From Borreliella burgdorferi B31 (lineage in GTDB: Bacteria > Spirochaetota > Spirochaetia > Borreliales > Borreliaceae), in assembly GCF_000008685.2 (NCBI RefSeq), contig NC_001318.1:478224-511723 (forward strand): 33,500 nt of DNA, read 5' to 3'. The notes under the pieces are model-generated. The model had not been told where the DNA came from, did no database searches, and saw only the letters and a list, made by a program, of their open reading frames with translations. Within the stretch, counting starts at the first letter, position 1, and each line of letters opens with the position of its first letter. Shown one piece after another: positions 22,992 to 31,090 of the stretch. The translations under genes and the position numbers were made by a program.

Positions 22992-23246
22992 ATGGCAAGA
23001 GAAAATAAAAAAGAATTAATTGGTAAAGTTGTTAGTGATAAAATGTCTAAGACTATAGTAGTAGAAATTGTTCAAAGAAAGATGCATCCAATTTATCATA
23101 AGTATTTAAAGGTTAGTAAAAAAGTTAAAGCACATGATGAAAAAGAAGTTTCAAAGGTTGGCGATAAGGTAAAAATTATTGAAGTTCGACCTATTAGTAA
23201 AGATAAAAGATGGTCTCTTGTTGAGGTTTTAGAAAAATTAAAATAG
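22992..23246 (+). CDS. rpsQ: 30S ribosomal protein S17
   Basis: S17 is a primary binder of 16S rRNA with an OB fold. [38 protein letters not shown] and [19 protein letters not shown] are the expected blocks. ATG 22992 follows AAGG. Length 84 aa. A 27-base gap with AAGGAGG leads to rplN. Confidence 0.96.
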   Translation: MARENKKELIGKVVSDKMSKTIVVEIVQRKMHPIYHKYLKVSKKVKAHDEKEVSKVGDKVKIIEVRPISKDKRWSLVEVLEKLK

Positions 23247-23273
23247 TTTTGATTTTTCTAAAGGAGGTTGATT

Positions 23274-23642
23274 GTGATTCAGATGCAAACTTATTTAACA
23301 ATTGCGGATAATACTGGTGGCAAGGTGGCTCAATGTATTAAGGTGCTTGGTGGCAGTAAAAGGCGTTATGCCAAAATTGGGGATATAATAACCATTGTAG
23401 TAAAACAAGCAATTCCTAATTCTTCTGTTAAAAAAGGAGATGTTTATAAAGCCGTAATTGTTAGGACTTCTAAAGAAGTAAGACGTAAAAACGGAACTTA
23501 TGTTAGGTTTGATGATAATGCTTGTGTGATACTTGATGCTAATTTAAGTCCTAGGGGCAAAAGGGTATTTGGGCCTGTTGCAAGAGAACTTAGGGATGCT
23601 AATTTTATGAAAGTAGTATCATTGGCTTCAGAGGTTATATAG
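23274..23642 (+). CDS. rplN: 50S ribosomal protein L14
   Basis: L14 is at the subunit interface. The start GTG 23274 is chosen over TTG 23268 because AAGGAGG (23261-23267) is six bases upstream and the protein then begins [17 protein letters not shown], as in the family (122 aa). [22 protein letters not shown] and [20 protein letters not shown] are conserved. rplX follows after 14 bases. Confidence 0.96.
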   Translation: MIQMQTYLTIADNTGGKVAQCIKVLGGSKRRYAKIGDIITIVVKQAIPNSSVKKGDVYKAVIVRTSKEVRRKNGTYVRFDDNACVILDANLSPRGKRVFGPVARELRDANFMKVVSLASEVI

Positions 23643-23656
23643 CAAAAGGGGGTTTT

Positions 23657-23962
23657 GTGAAGACAAAGTTGAAGATAGGTGATAGCGTAAAAATTCTTTC
23701 TGGAAAAGATAGGGGTAGAATAGGTAAGATTGCTAGTATAAATAGAAAAAAAAATAAAGTTATTGTTGAATCTTGCAATATGGTTAAAAAAGTCATTAAA
23801 GCTAGGACACCCCAAGAAAAAGGCAGAATAATAGATAAGGAGGCCGCTATAGATATTTCAAATGTGATGATATTTGTCAAGGGAACTTCTTCAAGATTGG
23901 GCATTAGATTTGAAAATAATGAAAAAATAAGGTATCTTAAAAAAAATGGACAGAGGATATAG
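23657..23962 (+). CDS. rplX: 50S ribosomal protein L24
   Basis: L24 is an assembly initiator binding the 5' end of 23S rRNA. The start is GTG 23657 after AAGGGGG (23646-23652). The KOW motif is [20 protein letters not shown] near the N-terminus; [15 protein letters not shown] and [17 protein letters not shown] follow. Length 101 aa, normal. rplE follows after five bases. Confidence 0.96.
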
Positions 23963-23967
23963 AGTTT

Positions 23968-24516
23968 ATGAATTATGTTCCTGAATTGAAGAAATATTAT
24001 AAAGACAGTGTTATAAAAGAGCTTGTTAAGGAATTTGAATATAAATCTATAATGCAAGTTCCCAAGCTTGAGAAGATAGTGATTTCTGTAGGTGTTGGGG
24101 AGGCTGTTAGGAATAAGAAGTTATTAGATTCTGCTGTTTTAGAGCTTGCTCAGATCACTGGTCAGAAAGCTGTAAAGACAAAAGCAAAAAAAGCAATAGC
24201 CGGGTTTAAAATTAGACAAGGACAAGAAATAGGTGCTAAAGTTACACTTAGGGGCAATGCAATGTATGAATTTTTATATAAGCTTATTCATTTAGCATTG
24301 CCAAGAGTTAAGGATTTTAGGGGAATCAATGGGGATGCTTTTGATGGCAATGGAAATTACTCTTTTGGGATAACGGAACAAATAATATTTTCTGAAATAG
24401 ACTATGATAAAATAGAGAGAATATCTGGTTTGAATATTACAATTGTGACAACAGCTTCAAATGATAAAGAAAGTAAAGCTTTGCTTTTGAAATTTGGAAT
24501 GCCGTTTAGTAATTAG
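23968..24516 (+). CDS. rplE: 50S ribosomal protein L5
   Basis: L5 binds 5S rRNA and contacts the P-site t[23 protein letters not shown], the [23 protein letters not shown] region and [21 protein letters not shown] are the family blocks; [17 protein letters not shown] follows. ATG 23968, 182 aa, normal length. The next start (rpsN) is 16 bases beyond the stop. Confidence 0.97.
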   Translation: MNYVPELKKYYKDSVIKELVKEFEYKSIMQVPKLEKIVISVGVGEAVRNKKLLDSAVLELAQITGQKAVKTKAKKAIAGFKIRQGQEIGAKVTLRGNAMYEFLYKLIHLALPRVKDFRGINGDAFDGNGNYSFGITEQIIFSEIDYDKIERISGLNITIVTTASNDKESKALLLKFGMPFSN

Positions 24517-24532
24517 GGGATTTATAAGGTAT

Positions 24533-24718
24533 ATGGCAAAAAAATCAATGATTATTAGGGCTTTAAGAAAGCCTAAGTATAAAACAAGGCAAAATAATAG
24601 ATGTAAATTATGTGGTCGTCCAAGAGGATATTTAAGAGATTTTTGTATGTGTCGAATATGTTTTAGAAAGTATGCGTCTGAAGGATTAATTCCTGGCGTT
24701 TCAAAATCAAGTTGGTAA
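24533..24718 (+). CDS. rpsN: 30S ribosomal protein S14, zinc-binding type
   Basis: ATG 24533 gives [20 protein letters not shown], a 61-aa protein; an upstream in-frame ATG at 24494 lies inside rplE and is rejected. Four cysteines C24, C27, C40 and C43 (CKLC and CRIC) form the zinc ribbon of the short C+ form of S14. Possible ribosome sites are AAGG, three bases upstream, or AGGGG, 14 bases upstream; neither spacing is ideal. It is in the canonical position between L5 and S8. Confidence 0.96.
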
Positions 24719-24727
24719 GGGAATTTT

Positions 24728-25126
24728 ATGGCGATTACTTATTCAATAGGAGACATGCTAACTAAATTAAGAAATGCAAGCAGAGTTGGGCATGGATCTG
24801 TAGATTTAAAGATGTCTAATATGAATAAATCAATATTAAACATTCTTAAAGAAGAGGGTTATATTAAGGATTTTAATTTTTTAGAAAAGAAAGGAATTGC
24901 TTTTATTAGGGTTTTGCTAAAGTATGACAACAAAAGAAATCCTGTTATAAATAAAATAGATGCCATTTCTACTCCTGGTAGAAAAATTTATTCTTCATAT
25001 AGAAATATGCCAAGAATAAAGAATGGATATGGAATATTAATTATATCTTCTTCTCAAGGTGTTATTACTGGTAAGGAAGCTAAAGATAAAAAAATAGGTG
25101 GTGAGTTGATTTGCTCAGTTTGGTAG
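24728..25126 (+). CDS. rpsH: 30S ribosomal protein S8
   Basis: S8 binds the central domain of 16S rRNA and in E. coli represses the spc operon. SIGDMLTKLRNASRVGH, the ILKEEGYIKDF helix, STPGRKIYSSYRNMPRI and GILIISSSQGVITGKEAKDKK are diagnostic. ATG 24728 follows AAGGGA. Length 132 aa. A possible S8 target in the rplE leader was not identified by eye. Confidence 0.97.
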   Translation: MAITYSIGDMLTKLRNASRVGHGSVDLKMSNMNKSILNILKEEGYIKDFNFLEKKGIAFIRVLLKYDNKRNPVINKIDAISTPGRKIYSSYRNMPRIKNGYGILIISSSQGVITGKEAKDKKIGGELICSVW

Positions 25127-25142
25127 TTTAATAGGGGGATGT

Positions 25143-25685
25143 ATGTCACGTATTGGAAGACTTCCGATAAAGATTCCAGATGCTGTTAAGGTTGATGTTA
25201 AAGACAACTTAGTGATAGTTGAAGGTATTAGGGGAAGATTAGTTCAAGATATAAAAGACAGTATTAATGTTAAAGTTGAGAATGGCAGCGTTATTGTTGA
25301 TCGAGTTTTAAATGATAAAAAAGCAAAAGCCTACCATGGTCTTTACAGAAGTTTAATTTTTAACATGGTAAAAGGAGTGACTGAAGGATTTTCTAAGTCT
25401 CTTACTATAAATGGTATAGGATATAGGGTAGAGCAACAAGGCAATAGCCTTTTTTTAAGCCTTGGTTATTCAACTCAGTTTGAATATGTTATTCCAGATG
25501 GTATTAGCGTAAAGCTTGATGGGAATACTAAAATTTCAGTTGAAGGAATAGACAAGTTTAAGGTTGGTCAGGTTGCTGCTGAGATTAGAAGTTTAAAAAA
25601 ACCAGAGCCGTATAAAGGAAAGGGTATTAAGTATGATAATGAAGTTATTAGAAGAAAAGTTGGAAAATCTGGTGTAAAAAAATAA
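25143..25685 (+). CDS. rplF: 50S ribosomal protein L6
   Basis: L6 has two similar domains near the factor-binding site. [48 protein letters not shown] and the C-terminal [19 protein letters not shown] are family blocks. GGGGG lies just before ATG 25143. Length 180 aa, normal. rplR follows after 17 bases. Confidence 0.97.
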   Translation: MSRIGRLPIKIPDAVKVDVKDNLVIVEGIRGRLVQDIKDSINVKVENGSVIVDRVLNDKKAKAYHGLYRSLIFNMVKGVTEGFSKSLTINGIGYRVEQQGNSLFLSLGYSTQFEYVIPDGISVKLDGNTKISVEGIDKFKVGQVAAEIRSLKKPEPYKGKGIKYDNEVIRRKVGKSGVKK

Positions 25686-25702
25686 ATTTTAGGTTAATAA
25701 TT

Positions 25703-26062
25703 ATGAAAAAAATAAAAGAAGCAGAACAGAGAAAGCTTAGACGTAAAAAAAGAATAAAGGACAAAATAGGGCGCGGAGTAGCTAGTAGGCCACGAATTAC
25801 TGTATTTAAATCTAATAGGTATTTTTATGCGCAAGTTATAGATGATAGTAAGGGACATACTATTGCAAGTATTTCTACTATTGAAAAAAGTCTTAATTTA
25901 GGCAAAAATATTGATGATGTAAAAAAACTTGGAGAAGTTCTTGCTAAAAGGCTTAAGGAGAAAAATATAAATAATCTTATTTTTGACAGAAATGGTTATA
26001 AGTATCATGGACTTATTGCAAGTTTTGCAACTTCTTTGAGAGAGTTTGGTATTAATATTTAA
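25703..26062 (+). CDS. rplR: 50S ribosomal protein L18
   Basis: L18 binds 5S rRNA together with L5. The basic N-terminal arm ([13 protein letters not shown]) precedes [20 protein letters not shown] and the C-terminal [24 protein letters not shown] 25703 follows AGGTTA. Length 119 aa. rpsE follows after 12 bases with GGGAG before its ATG. Confidence 0.96.
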
Positions 26063-26074
26063 GGGAGTGTATTT

Positions 26075-26572
26075 ATGGTAGATGTTCATGCTCAAAGAAA
26101 GCAGATAGAAAAATTAATATCACTCAACAGAGTTACTAAGGTTGTTAAGGGCGGAAGAAGATTCTCTTTTGCTGCTTTCATGGTTGTTGGAGATGGAGAA
26201 GGACATGTTGGTTGGGGCTTTGGTAAAGCTAATGATGCTAGTGATGCAATAAAAAAAAGTTTAACAAGTGCTAGGAAGAATTTAAGATTTGTTCCTATTC
26301 GAAAAGGAACATTGCCACATGAGGTTATTGGCTGCTTTAAAAAAGCTAAGGTTTTAATCAAACCAGCTACTCATGGTACTGGTGTTATTGCAGGGGGCCC
26401 TGTTCGTGCTGTAATGGAGGCTTTAGGAGTGCATGATATTTTGAGCAAATCTCTTGGTTCTAATAATTCTATGAATGTAGTAAAGGCGACTTTTAAGGCA
26501 TTTGATTTAGTTTTGAATGCTGAAAAAGTAGCAGAAATGCGAGGAAAAACTTTGAAAACTTTATGGGGTTAA
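26075..26572 (+). CDS. rpsE: 30S ribosomal protein S5
   Basis: S5 contributes to mRNA entry and decoding accuracy. The double-stranded-RNA-like domain holds [41 protein letters not shown] and [20 protein letters not shown] are conserved. ATG 26075, 165 aa, normal. rpmD starts three bases after the stop. Confidence 0.97.
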   Translation: MVDVHAQRKQIEKLISLNRVTKVVKGGRRFSFAAFMVVGDGEGHVGWGFGKANDASDAIKKSLTSARKNLRFVPIRKGTLPHEVIGCFKKAKVLIKPATHGTGVIAGGPVRAVMEALGVHDILSKSLGSNNSMNVVKATFKAFDLVLNAEKVAEMRGKTLKTLWG

Positions 26573-26575
26573 TGT

Positions 26576-26881
26576 ATGATTAAAAGGAAATTAAGATTAC
26601 AACTAAAGAAAGCTAGGTTTAATGCTTCAAGGTCTAGATCTAAGAATAAATGTTTTATTAAAAGAATGGAAAATAATAGAAAAATTATTTCTAAAAACAA
26701 TATTAATGTGCAAGTTTTTCTTGTAAGAAGTCTTATTGGGAAATTAAATAAAAAGGTCAAAGTTTTAAAAGCATTAGGTTTAAATAAAATAGGCGATAAA
26801 AAGGTTCATTTTTTAAATGAATCTATTAAGGGTATGCTTAACGAGACTATTAATATGATTTTATTAAGCGAGGTAATGTAA
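26576..26881 (+). CDS. rpmD: 50S ribosomal protein L30 with N-terminal extension, 101 aa
   Basis: Bacterial L30 is usually about 60 aa. Here the recognisable L30 fold begins near residue 44 ([25 protein letters not shown]) and ends with a family-like helix, preceded by ~42 residues rich in Lys, Arg and Asn. ATG 26576 with GGGG seven bases upstream supports the long form, and its TAA overlaps the rplO ATG by one base. Position between S5 and L15 confirms identity. The extension may be an added rRNA-binding arm. Confidence 0.88.
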
Positions 26882-27318
26882 TGTTTAACTTGTTAAAGCC
26901 TAAGGGAGCGAGCAAGCGACGTAAAATTGTTGGCAGAGGTCCAGGTTCAGGACTTGGCAAAACTTCTGGGAGAGGTCAAAAAGGGCAAAAAGCAAGAAAT
27001 ACTTCGCCAAGACTTGGATTTGAAGGTGGGCAGACTCCTCTTTATAGAAGATTGCCAAGGAAAGGTTTTTCTAATAGTGATTATAAATTGGAATATGCAA
27101 TTGTTAATCTTGGAGATATAGATAAAAAATTTAAGGATGGACAAGTTGTCAATTATGATACTTTGCTTGAAAATAAACTTATAAAAAAGAAAAATAAAAA
27201 AATTAAGATTTTGTCTAATGGTAAGCTTACAAAAAAAGTTTCTTTTGAGGTTTCTAAAATTTCTAAATCTGCCGAAAGCCTTGTAATAAAAATTGGTTGT
27301 ACTATTCAATTAGTTTAA
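26881..27318 (+). CDS. rplO: 50S ribosomal protein L15
   Basis: L15 is a late-assembly protein. Family signatures: N-terminal GRGPGSGLGKTSGRGQKGQK and FEGGQTPLYRRLPRKGF, then a C-terminal KKVSFEVSKISKSAESLVIK-type domain. ATG 26881 shares its A with the rpmD stop (TAATG), implying translational re-initiation. Length 145 aa. secY follows after 12 bases. Confidence 0.96.
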   Translation: MFNLLKPKGASKRRKIVGRGPGSGLGKTSGRGQKGQKARNTSPRLGFEGGQTPLYRRLPRKGFSNSDYKLEYAIVNLGDIDKKFKDGQVVNYDTLLENKLIKKKNKKIKILSNGKLTKKVSFEVSKISKSAESLVIKIGCTIQLV

Positions 27319-27330
27319 AGTGGAATAAAG

Positions 27331-28635
27331 ATGAAAGAATTGTTTTTAAGTTTATTTACCGTTAAGGATTTGAGAAATAAGTTCTTGTTTACTTTATTTG
27401 TTCTTTTTCTTTTTAGAGTTGGTTCATATTTGCCGATACCAGGAATAGATTCTGTAGCTCTTAAAAGTTATTTCAAGTCGCAATCAGATTTTTCAATTGC
27501 TAATTATTTTGATTTTTTTTCAGGGGGAGCTTTTAGTAATTTTTCTATATTTATGCTTAGTATAGGGCCTTACATTTCGGCATCTATTATTGTTCAGCTT
27601 CTTGTTTATTCTTTTCCTTCTTTGAAAAAAATGCAAGAAGGTGACGGCGGAAGACAAAAGACTAAAAAATATACAAAATATTTAACAATAGTTGCAGCTG
27701 TAGTTCAAGGATACGCAACAAGCCTTTATGCTAAAGGTATTCCGGGTGCTGTTACCATTCCCTTTTATAGATATATATTTGTTGCTATTTTAACGGTTAC
27801 TACGGGGACATTTATCCTTTTGTGGTTTGGAGAGCAAATTAATCAAAGAGGTGTAGGTAATGGAACATCTTTGATAATTTTTTCTGGCATAGTGGTTAGA
27901 CTTCAAGCAGCTTTGTTTAACTTATTCCAAAGCATGCAGGATCCTTCTCAAAATGTTAATCCTGTTTTTGTTATACTTATTATAAGTATATTTATTTTAG
28001 TTGTTATATTGATTATATATGAATATAAGGCTCAAATGCGAATTGCCATTCATTATGCTAGAGCAAATTCTAATAATACAGTTAGTTCATATTTGCCAAT
28101 CAAGTTGAATCCATCGGGCGTTTTGCCTGTTATTTTTGCCTCTGTTTTAATTACTCTGCCTTTACAAATTTTAAGTGGCTTCGCAGAAACTTCTTCCATA
28201 GCCAGGCAAATTTTATCTTATTTAAGGCCTAATGGTTTTTATTATACTTTTTTGAATGTAATTTTGATAATTGGATTTACGTATTTTTATTCTAAGATTC
28301 AGTTAAGCCCTAAAGACATAAGTAATAATATTCGTAAGAATGGGGGCACTATTCCAGGAATAAAGTCTGATGAGATGGAAAAATATTTAGATGAAATTAT
28401 GAATAAAACTTTATTTTCAGGATCTATTTTTTTGTCAATTATTGCAATTATTCCATTTTTAGTGCAAAATATTTTTAGATTTCCACACGATGTTTCTAGA
28501 ATAATGGGGGGGTCTTCTTTGCTTATTATGGTAGGGGTTGCTCTTGATACATTAATTCATATTGATGCTTATTTGAAAACTCAAGGATTTTCTCATGGAA
28601 ATAAAAAGAATTATGCATTTTTGCAAAAAATTTAG
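27331..28635 (+). CDS. secY: Preprotein translocase subunit SecY
   Basis: SecY is the channel-forming inner-membrane subunit of the Sec translocon. Ten membrane segments are expected and visible as hydrophobic stretches. Conserved pieces: FRVGSYLPIPGID at the N-terminus, the plug region after it, SFPSLKKMQEGDGGRQK in the cytoplasmic loop C2, RGVGNGTSLIIFSGI, LNPSGVLPVIFASVL and the C5/C6 loop region (FSKIQLSPKDISNNIRKNGG-like). Length 434 aa. As in many bacteria it is inside the ribosomal operon, after rplO; adk, map and infA, which often follow, are absent and rpmJ comes next. Confidence 0.97.
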   Translation: MKELFLSLFTVKDLRNKFLFTLFVLFLFRVGSYLPIPGIDSVALKSYFKSQSDFSIANYFDFFSGGAFSNFSIFMLSIGPYISASIIVQLLVYSFPSLKKMQEGDGGRQKTKKYTKYLTIVAAVVQGYATSLYAKGIPGAVTIPFYRYIFVAILTVTTGTFILLWFGEQINQRGVGNGTSLIIFSGIVVRLQAALFNLFQSMQDPSQNVNPVFVILIISIFILVVILIIYEYKAQMRIAIHYARANSNNTVSSYLPIKLNPSGVLPVIFASVLITLPLQILSGFAETSSIARQILSYLRPNGFYYTFLNVILIIGFTYFYSKIQLSPKDISNNIRKNGGTIPGIKSDEMEKYLDEIMNKTLFSGSIFLSIIAIIPFLVQNIFRFPHDVSRIMGGSSLLIMVGVALDTLIHIDAYLKTQGFSHGNKKNYAFLQKI

Positions 28636-28647
28636 GAGTGTTTGATT

Positions 28648-28761
28648 ATGAAAGTTAGAGTAAGTGTAAAGCCAATTTGTGAAAAATGTAAGGTTATAAA
28701 AAGAAAAGGTGTATTAAGAATTATTTGTGATAATTTAAAGCATAAACAAAGACAAAAGTAA
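28648..28761 (+). CDS. rpmJ: 50S ribosomal protein L36
   Basis: A 37-aa frame, ATG 28648 with AGGAG upstream (28634-28638), encodes [20 protein letters not shown] followed by [18 protein letters not shown]11, C14, C27 and H32 are the zinc ligands of the C+ form of L36. It lies between secY and rpsM, its usual site, 12 bases after the secY stop. Confidence 0.97.
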
Positions 28762-28778
28762 AAATTAGAGGAAATAAA

Positions 28779-29156
28779 ATGGCTAGAATATCGGGAATAG
28801 ATTTACCAAATAATAAACAATTAAAAATAGCTCTTACTTCTATTTATGGTATAGGTAGAACAAGAGCTTTGGAAGTTTGCAATAAATCAAGTATTTCTCC
28901 AAGCAAAATTGCTAAAGATTTAGATAATGATGAAGTTAATCGACTTAGGAAGGTAATTGAGAGCGATTATATTGTAGAAGGAAAACTTAGAAGTGAAGTT
29001 GCAATGTCTATTAAAAGACTTATGGATATAGCGTGTTATAGGGGCGTTAGGCATAGAAAAGGATTGCCTTTGAGAGGACAGAGAACTAAAACGAATGCAA
29101 GAACTAGAAAAGGAAAAAGAAAGACTGTAGCTAACAAGAAAATAGCTAGCAAATAA
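28779..29156 (+). CDS. rpsM: 30S ribosomal protein S13
   Basis: S13 sits at the top of the small-subunit head and contacts P-site tRNA and the large subunit. [36 protein letters not shown] and the [20 protein letters not shown] tail are diagnostic. ATG 28779 follows AGAGGA (28767-28772). Length 125 aa. rpsK follows after 26 bases. Confidence 0.97.
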   Translation: MARISGIDLPNNKQLKIALTSIYGIGRTRALEVCNKSSISPSKIAKDLDNDEVNRLRKVIESDYIVEGKLRSEVAMSIKRLMDIACYRGVRHRKGLPLRGQRTKTNARTRKGKRKTVANKKIASK

Positions 29157-29182
29157 ATAGTTTTTAAGATTTGGAGGGCAAG

Positions 29183-29575
29183 TTGAGCGCAAAATTATCA
29201 ACTAATAGTAAAAAAAAAATTAAAAGAAATATCGGAGAAGGAAACGTTTATATACAAGCTACTTTTAATAATACCATAGTTACTGTATCTGATATAAAGG
29301 GAAATGCTTTAGCTTGGGCAAGTGCTGGTGGTATGGGTTTTAAAGGTGCTAAAAAGTCGACCCCATATGCTGCTCAAATAACAGCAGAGTCTGCTTTAAA
29401 TAAAGTGAGAGATTTTGGAATTAATTATGTTCATGTGTATATAAAAGGGCCAGGCATTGGCAGAGAATCTGCAATAAGAGCTATTGGTTCGATTGGTATG
29501 ACTGTAAAATCAATTTCAGATATTACTCCCATTCCTCATAATGGATGCAGACCGAAAAAAACCAGACGAGTTTAG
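29183..29575 (+). CDS. rpsK: 30S ribosomal protein S11
   Basis: S11 is a platform protein near the E site. The start is TTG 29183: GGAGGG (29173-29178) lies just upstream, whereas another TTG at 29171 is directly in front of that ribosome site and is rejected. [39 protein letters not shown] and [16 protein letters not shown] are family blocks. Length 130 aa. rpsD, which often follows, is absent; rpoA comes next after 15 bases. Confidence 0.96.
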
Positions 29576-29590
29576 CTAGAAGGAGTTATG

Positions 29591-30625
29591 ATGCTTGTGG
29601 AAAAATTTTTGAAAGATTTCACTATACCTGAAAAAATTGAATTTTTGAAAAGCCAAGGTGATGGGTCTTATGGTAAATTTACGATATATCCTTTTGAAAG
29701 AGGCTTTGGAATTACTATAGGTAATACTTTAAGACGTGTGTTACTTTCTTCTATTGAAGGGTATGCGATTACTGCTATGAGAGTTCAGTCTAACAATAAA
29801 GACTCTTCGTCAAAGGTTGTTTCAAGTGAATTTGATTTGATTCCTGGAGTTTCTGAAGATACTCTTGAGATTATTGCTAATATTAAAAATATTCATTTGA
29901 AACTTGGAGAAGGAGAGCAAAGAAAGACAATAAGCTTTAGTGTTAGCGGTAAAGACACCAATGTTTTAAAAGCTTCTCATTTTGAAAGAGATGGAGTTGA
30001 GGTTTTTAATAAAGATTTAGTTATAGCTACTTTATCACATGATGTTAATTTAGATCTTGAATTTCAAATTAATTATGGTAGGGGCTATGTGTCTTCTGAG
30101 CAAAATTCTAAGTATTTAGAAGAGGTTAATGTTATTGCTTTAGATTCTATATTTTCTCCTATAGAGAAAGTTTCGTATTCTGTAGAAGATACTAGGGTTG
30201 GTCAAAGGTCAGATTATGACAAGCTTGTAATGGAAATTTGGACTACAGGTGTGATTTCTGCCAAAGATGCAATAAAAAAGGCTGCATCAATAGTAAGAGA
30301 GTTTTTGTTTCCTCTTGTTGATTTTGAAGACAATGTTAATACATCTTTTGAGAAATCAAAATCAGAAAGTTCTAACTTGCTTGATATGAGTATTGAGAAA
30401 TTGAATTTGTCAGTCAGATCTTTAAATTGTTTGGCCAAAGAAAATGTTAGGACTTTAGGAGAACTTATTAGTAAAAACGCAGAAGAGCTTTCTAAAGCTA
30501 GAAATTTTGGGAAAAAAAGTTTGGAAGAGATAATCGAAAAACTTGGTTCTTATCGATTATATTTAGGAATGTCTAAAGAAGATGCTCTATCTGTATTGAG
30601 TAAGAATGTTAAAATATCTGAATAA
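29591..30625 (+). CDS. rpoA: RNA polymerase alpha subunit
   Basis: Two ATGs lie in tandem (29588, 29591). AGGAG at 29581-29585 is two and five bases away respectively, so 29591 is preferred (344 aa). The N-terminal dimerisation domain carries ERGFGITIGNTLRRVLLSSI, EGYAITAMRV and the GYVSSE-type region. A linker precedes the C-terminal domain (about residues 270-330) with SIEKLNLSVRSLNCLAKENV and RTLGELISKNAEEL, which binds UP elements and activators. Both domains are intact. Confidence 0.97.
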   Translation: MLVEKFLKDFTIPEKIEFLKSQGDGSYGKFTIYPFERGFGITIGNTLRRVLLSSIEGYAITAMRVQSNNKDSSSKVVSSEFDLIPGVSEDTLEIIANIKNIHLKLGEGEQRKTISFSVSGKDTNVLKASHFERDGVEVFNKDLVIATLSHDVNLDLEFQINYGRGYVSSEQNSKYLEEVNVIALDSIFSPIEKVSYSVEDTRVGQRSDYDKLVMEIWTTGVISAKDAIKKAASIVREFLFPLVDFEDNVNTSFEKSKSESSNLLDMSIEKLNLSVRSLNCLAKENVRTLGELISKNAEELSKARNFGKKSLEEIIEKLGSYRLYLGMSKEDALSVLSKNVKISE

Positions 30626-30646
30626 AAGGAGAGTTTAGGCTATTTC

Positions 30647-31018
30647 ATGAAAACAAAATTGGGTTTTAATAGATTAAGTAGGAAGTCTAGTCACAGGAGA
30701 GCGCTTTTAAAAAATATGGTAATTTCTTTTTTTAAGCATGAAAAAATTTCTTCCACTAAGACAAAATTGTTCGAAGTTAAAAGATTTGCTGAAAGATTGA
30801 TTACAAGGGCAAAAGTTGATACTGTGCATAATAGGCGAGAATTATCAAAATTTATACATGATAAGCATATTTTAAATAAGCTATTTACCAAAATTTCTCC
30901 TGTTTTTAGACAAAGAAGTGGTGGGTATACTCGGATGATTAAATTAGGAAAAAGATATGGAGATGCGGCTGAAATGGCTATCCTAGAATTAGTTGAAAAG
31001 CCTTTAAAAGTTGAATAA
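30647..31018 (+). CDS. rplQ: 50S ribosomal protein L17
   Basis: L17 lies near the tunnel exit. [19 protein letters not shown], then [13 protein letters not shown] and [26 protein letters not shown], are the family blocks. Length 123 aa. ATG 30647 is the only in-frame start; AAGGAG lies 15 bases upstream and a weaker TTTAGG seven bases upstream, an unusual spacing for this operon. It is the last gene of the ribosomal operon; a 72-base gap with a hairpin leads to rny. Confidence 0.96.
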   Translation: MKTKLGFNRLSRKSSHRRALLKNMVISFFKHEKISSTKTKLFEVKRFAERLITRAKVDTVHNRRELSKFIHDKHILNKLFTKISPVFRQRSGGYTRMIKLGKRYGDAAEMAILELVEKPLKVE

Positions 31019-31035
31019 TTAATAATTTGAGGGCA

Positions 31036-31073
31036 CTGTTTTAAAGATTAAATTTTAAATTGCTTTTAAACAG
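31036..31073 (+). other. Hairpin between rplQ and the rny ribosome-binding site
   Basis: CTGTTTTAAAG (31036-31046) pairs with CTTTTAAACAG (31063-31073): 11 positions with one T-T mismatch and a 16-base loop. AGGAG of rny (31077-31081) follows directly. Without a T-run it is more likely an mRNA processing or control element than a terminator. Confidence 0.4.
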
Positions 31074-31090
31074 CATAGGAGTTAAATGAT

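Noticed and set aside
23635..24057. A 140-codon minus-strand frame over rplX and rplE
   Set aside because: Antisense to two conserved ribosomal genes; the hydrophobic composition is what the complement of Lys/Glu-rich genes gives.
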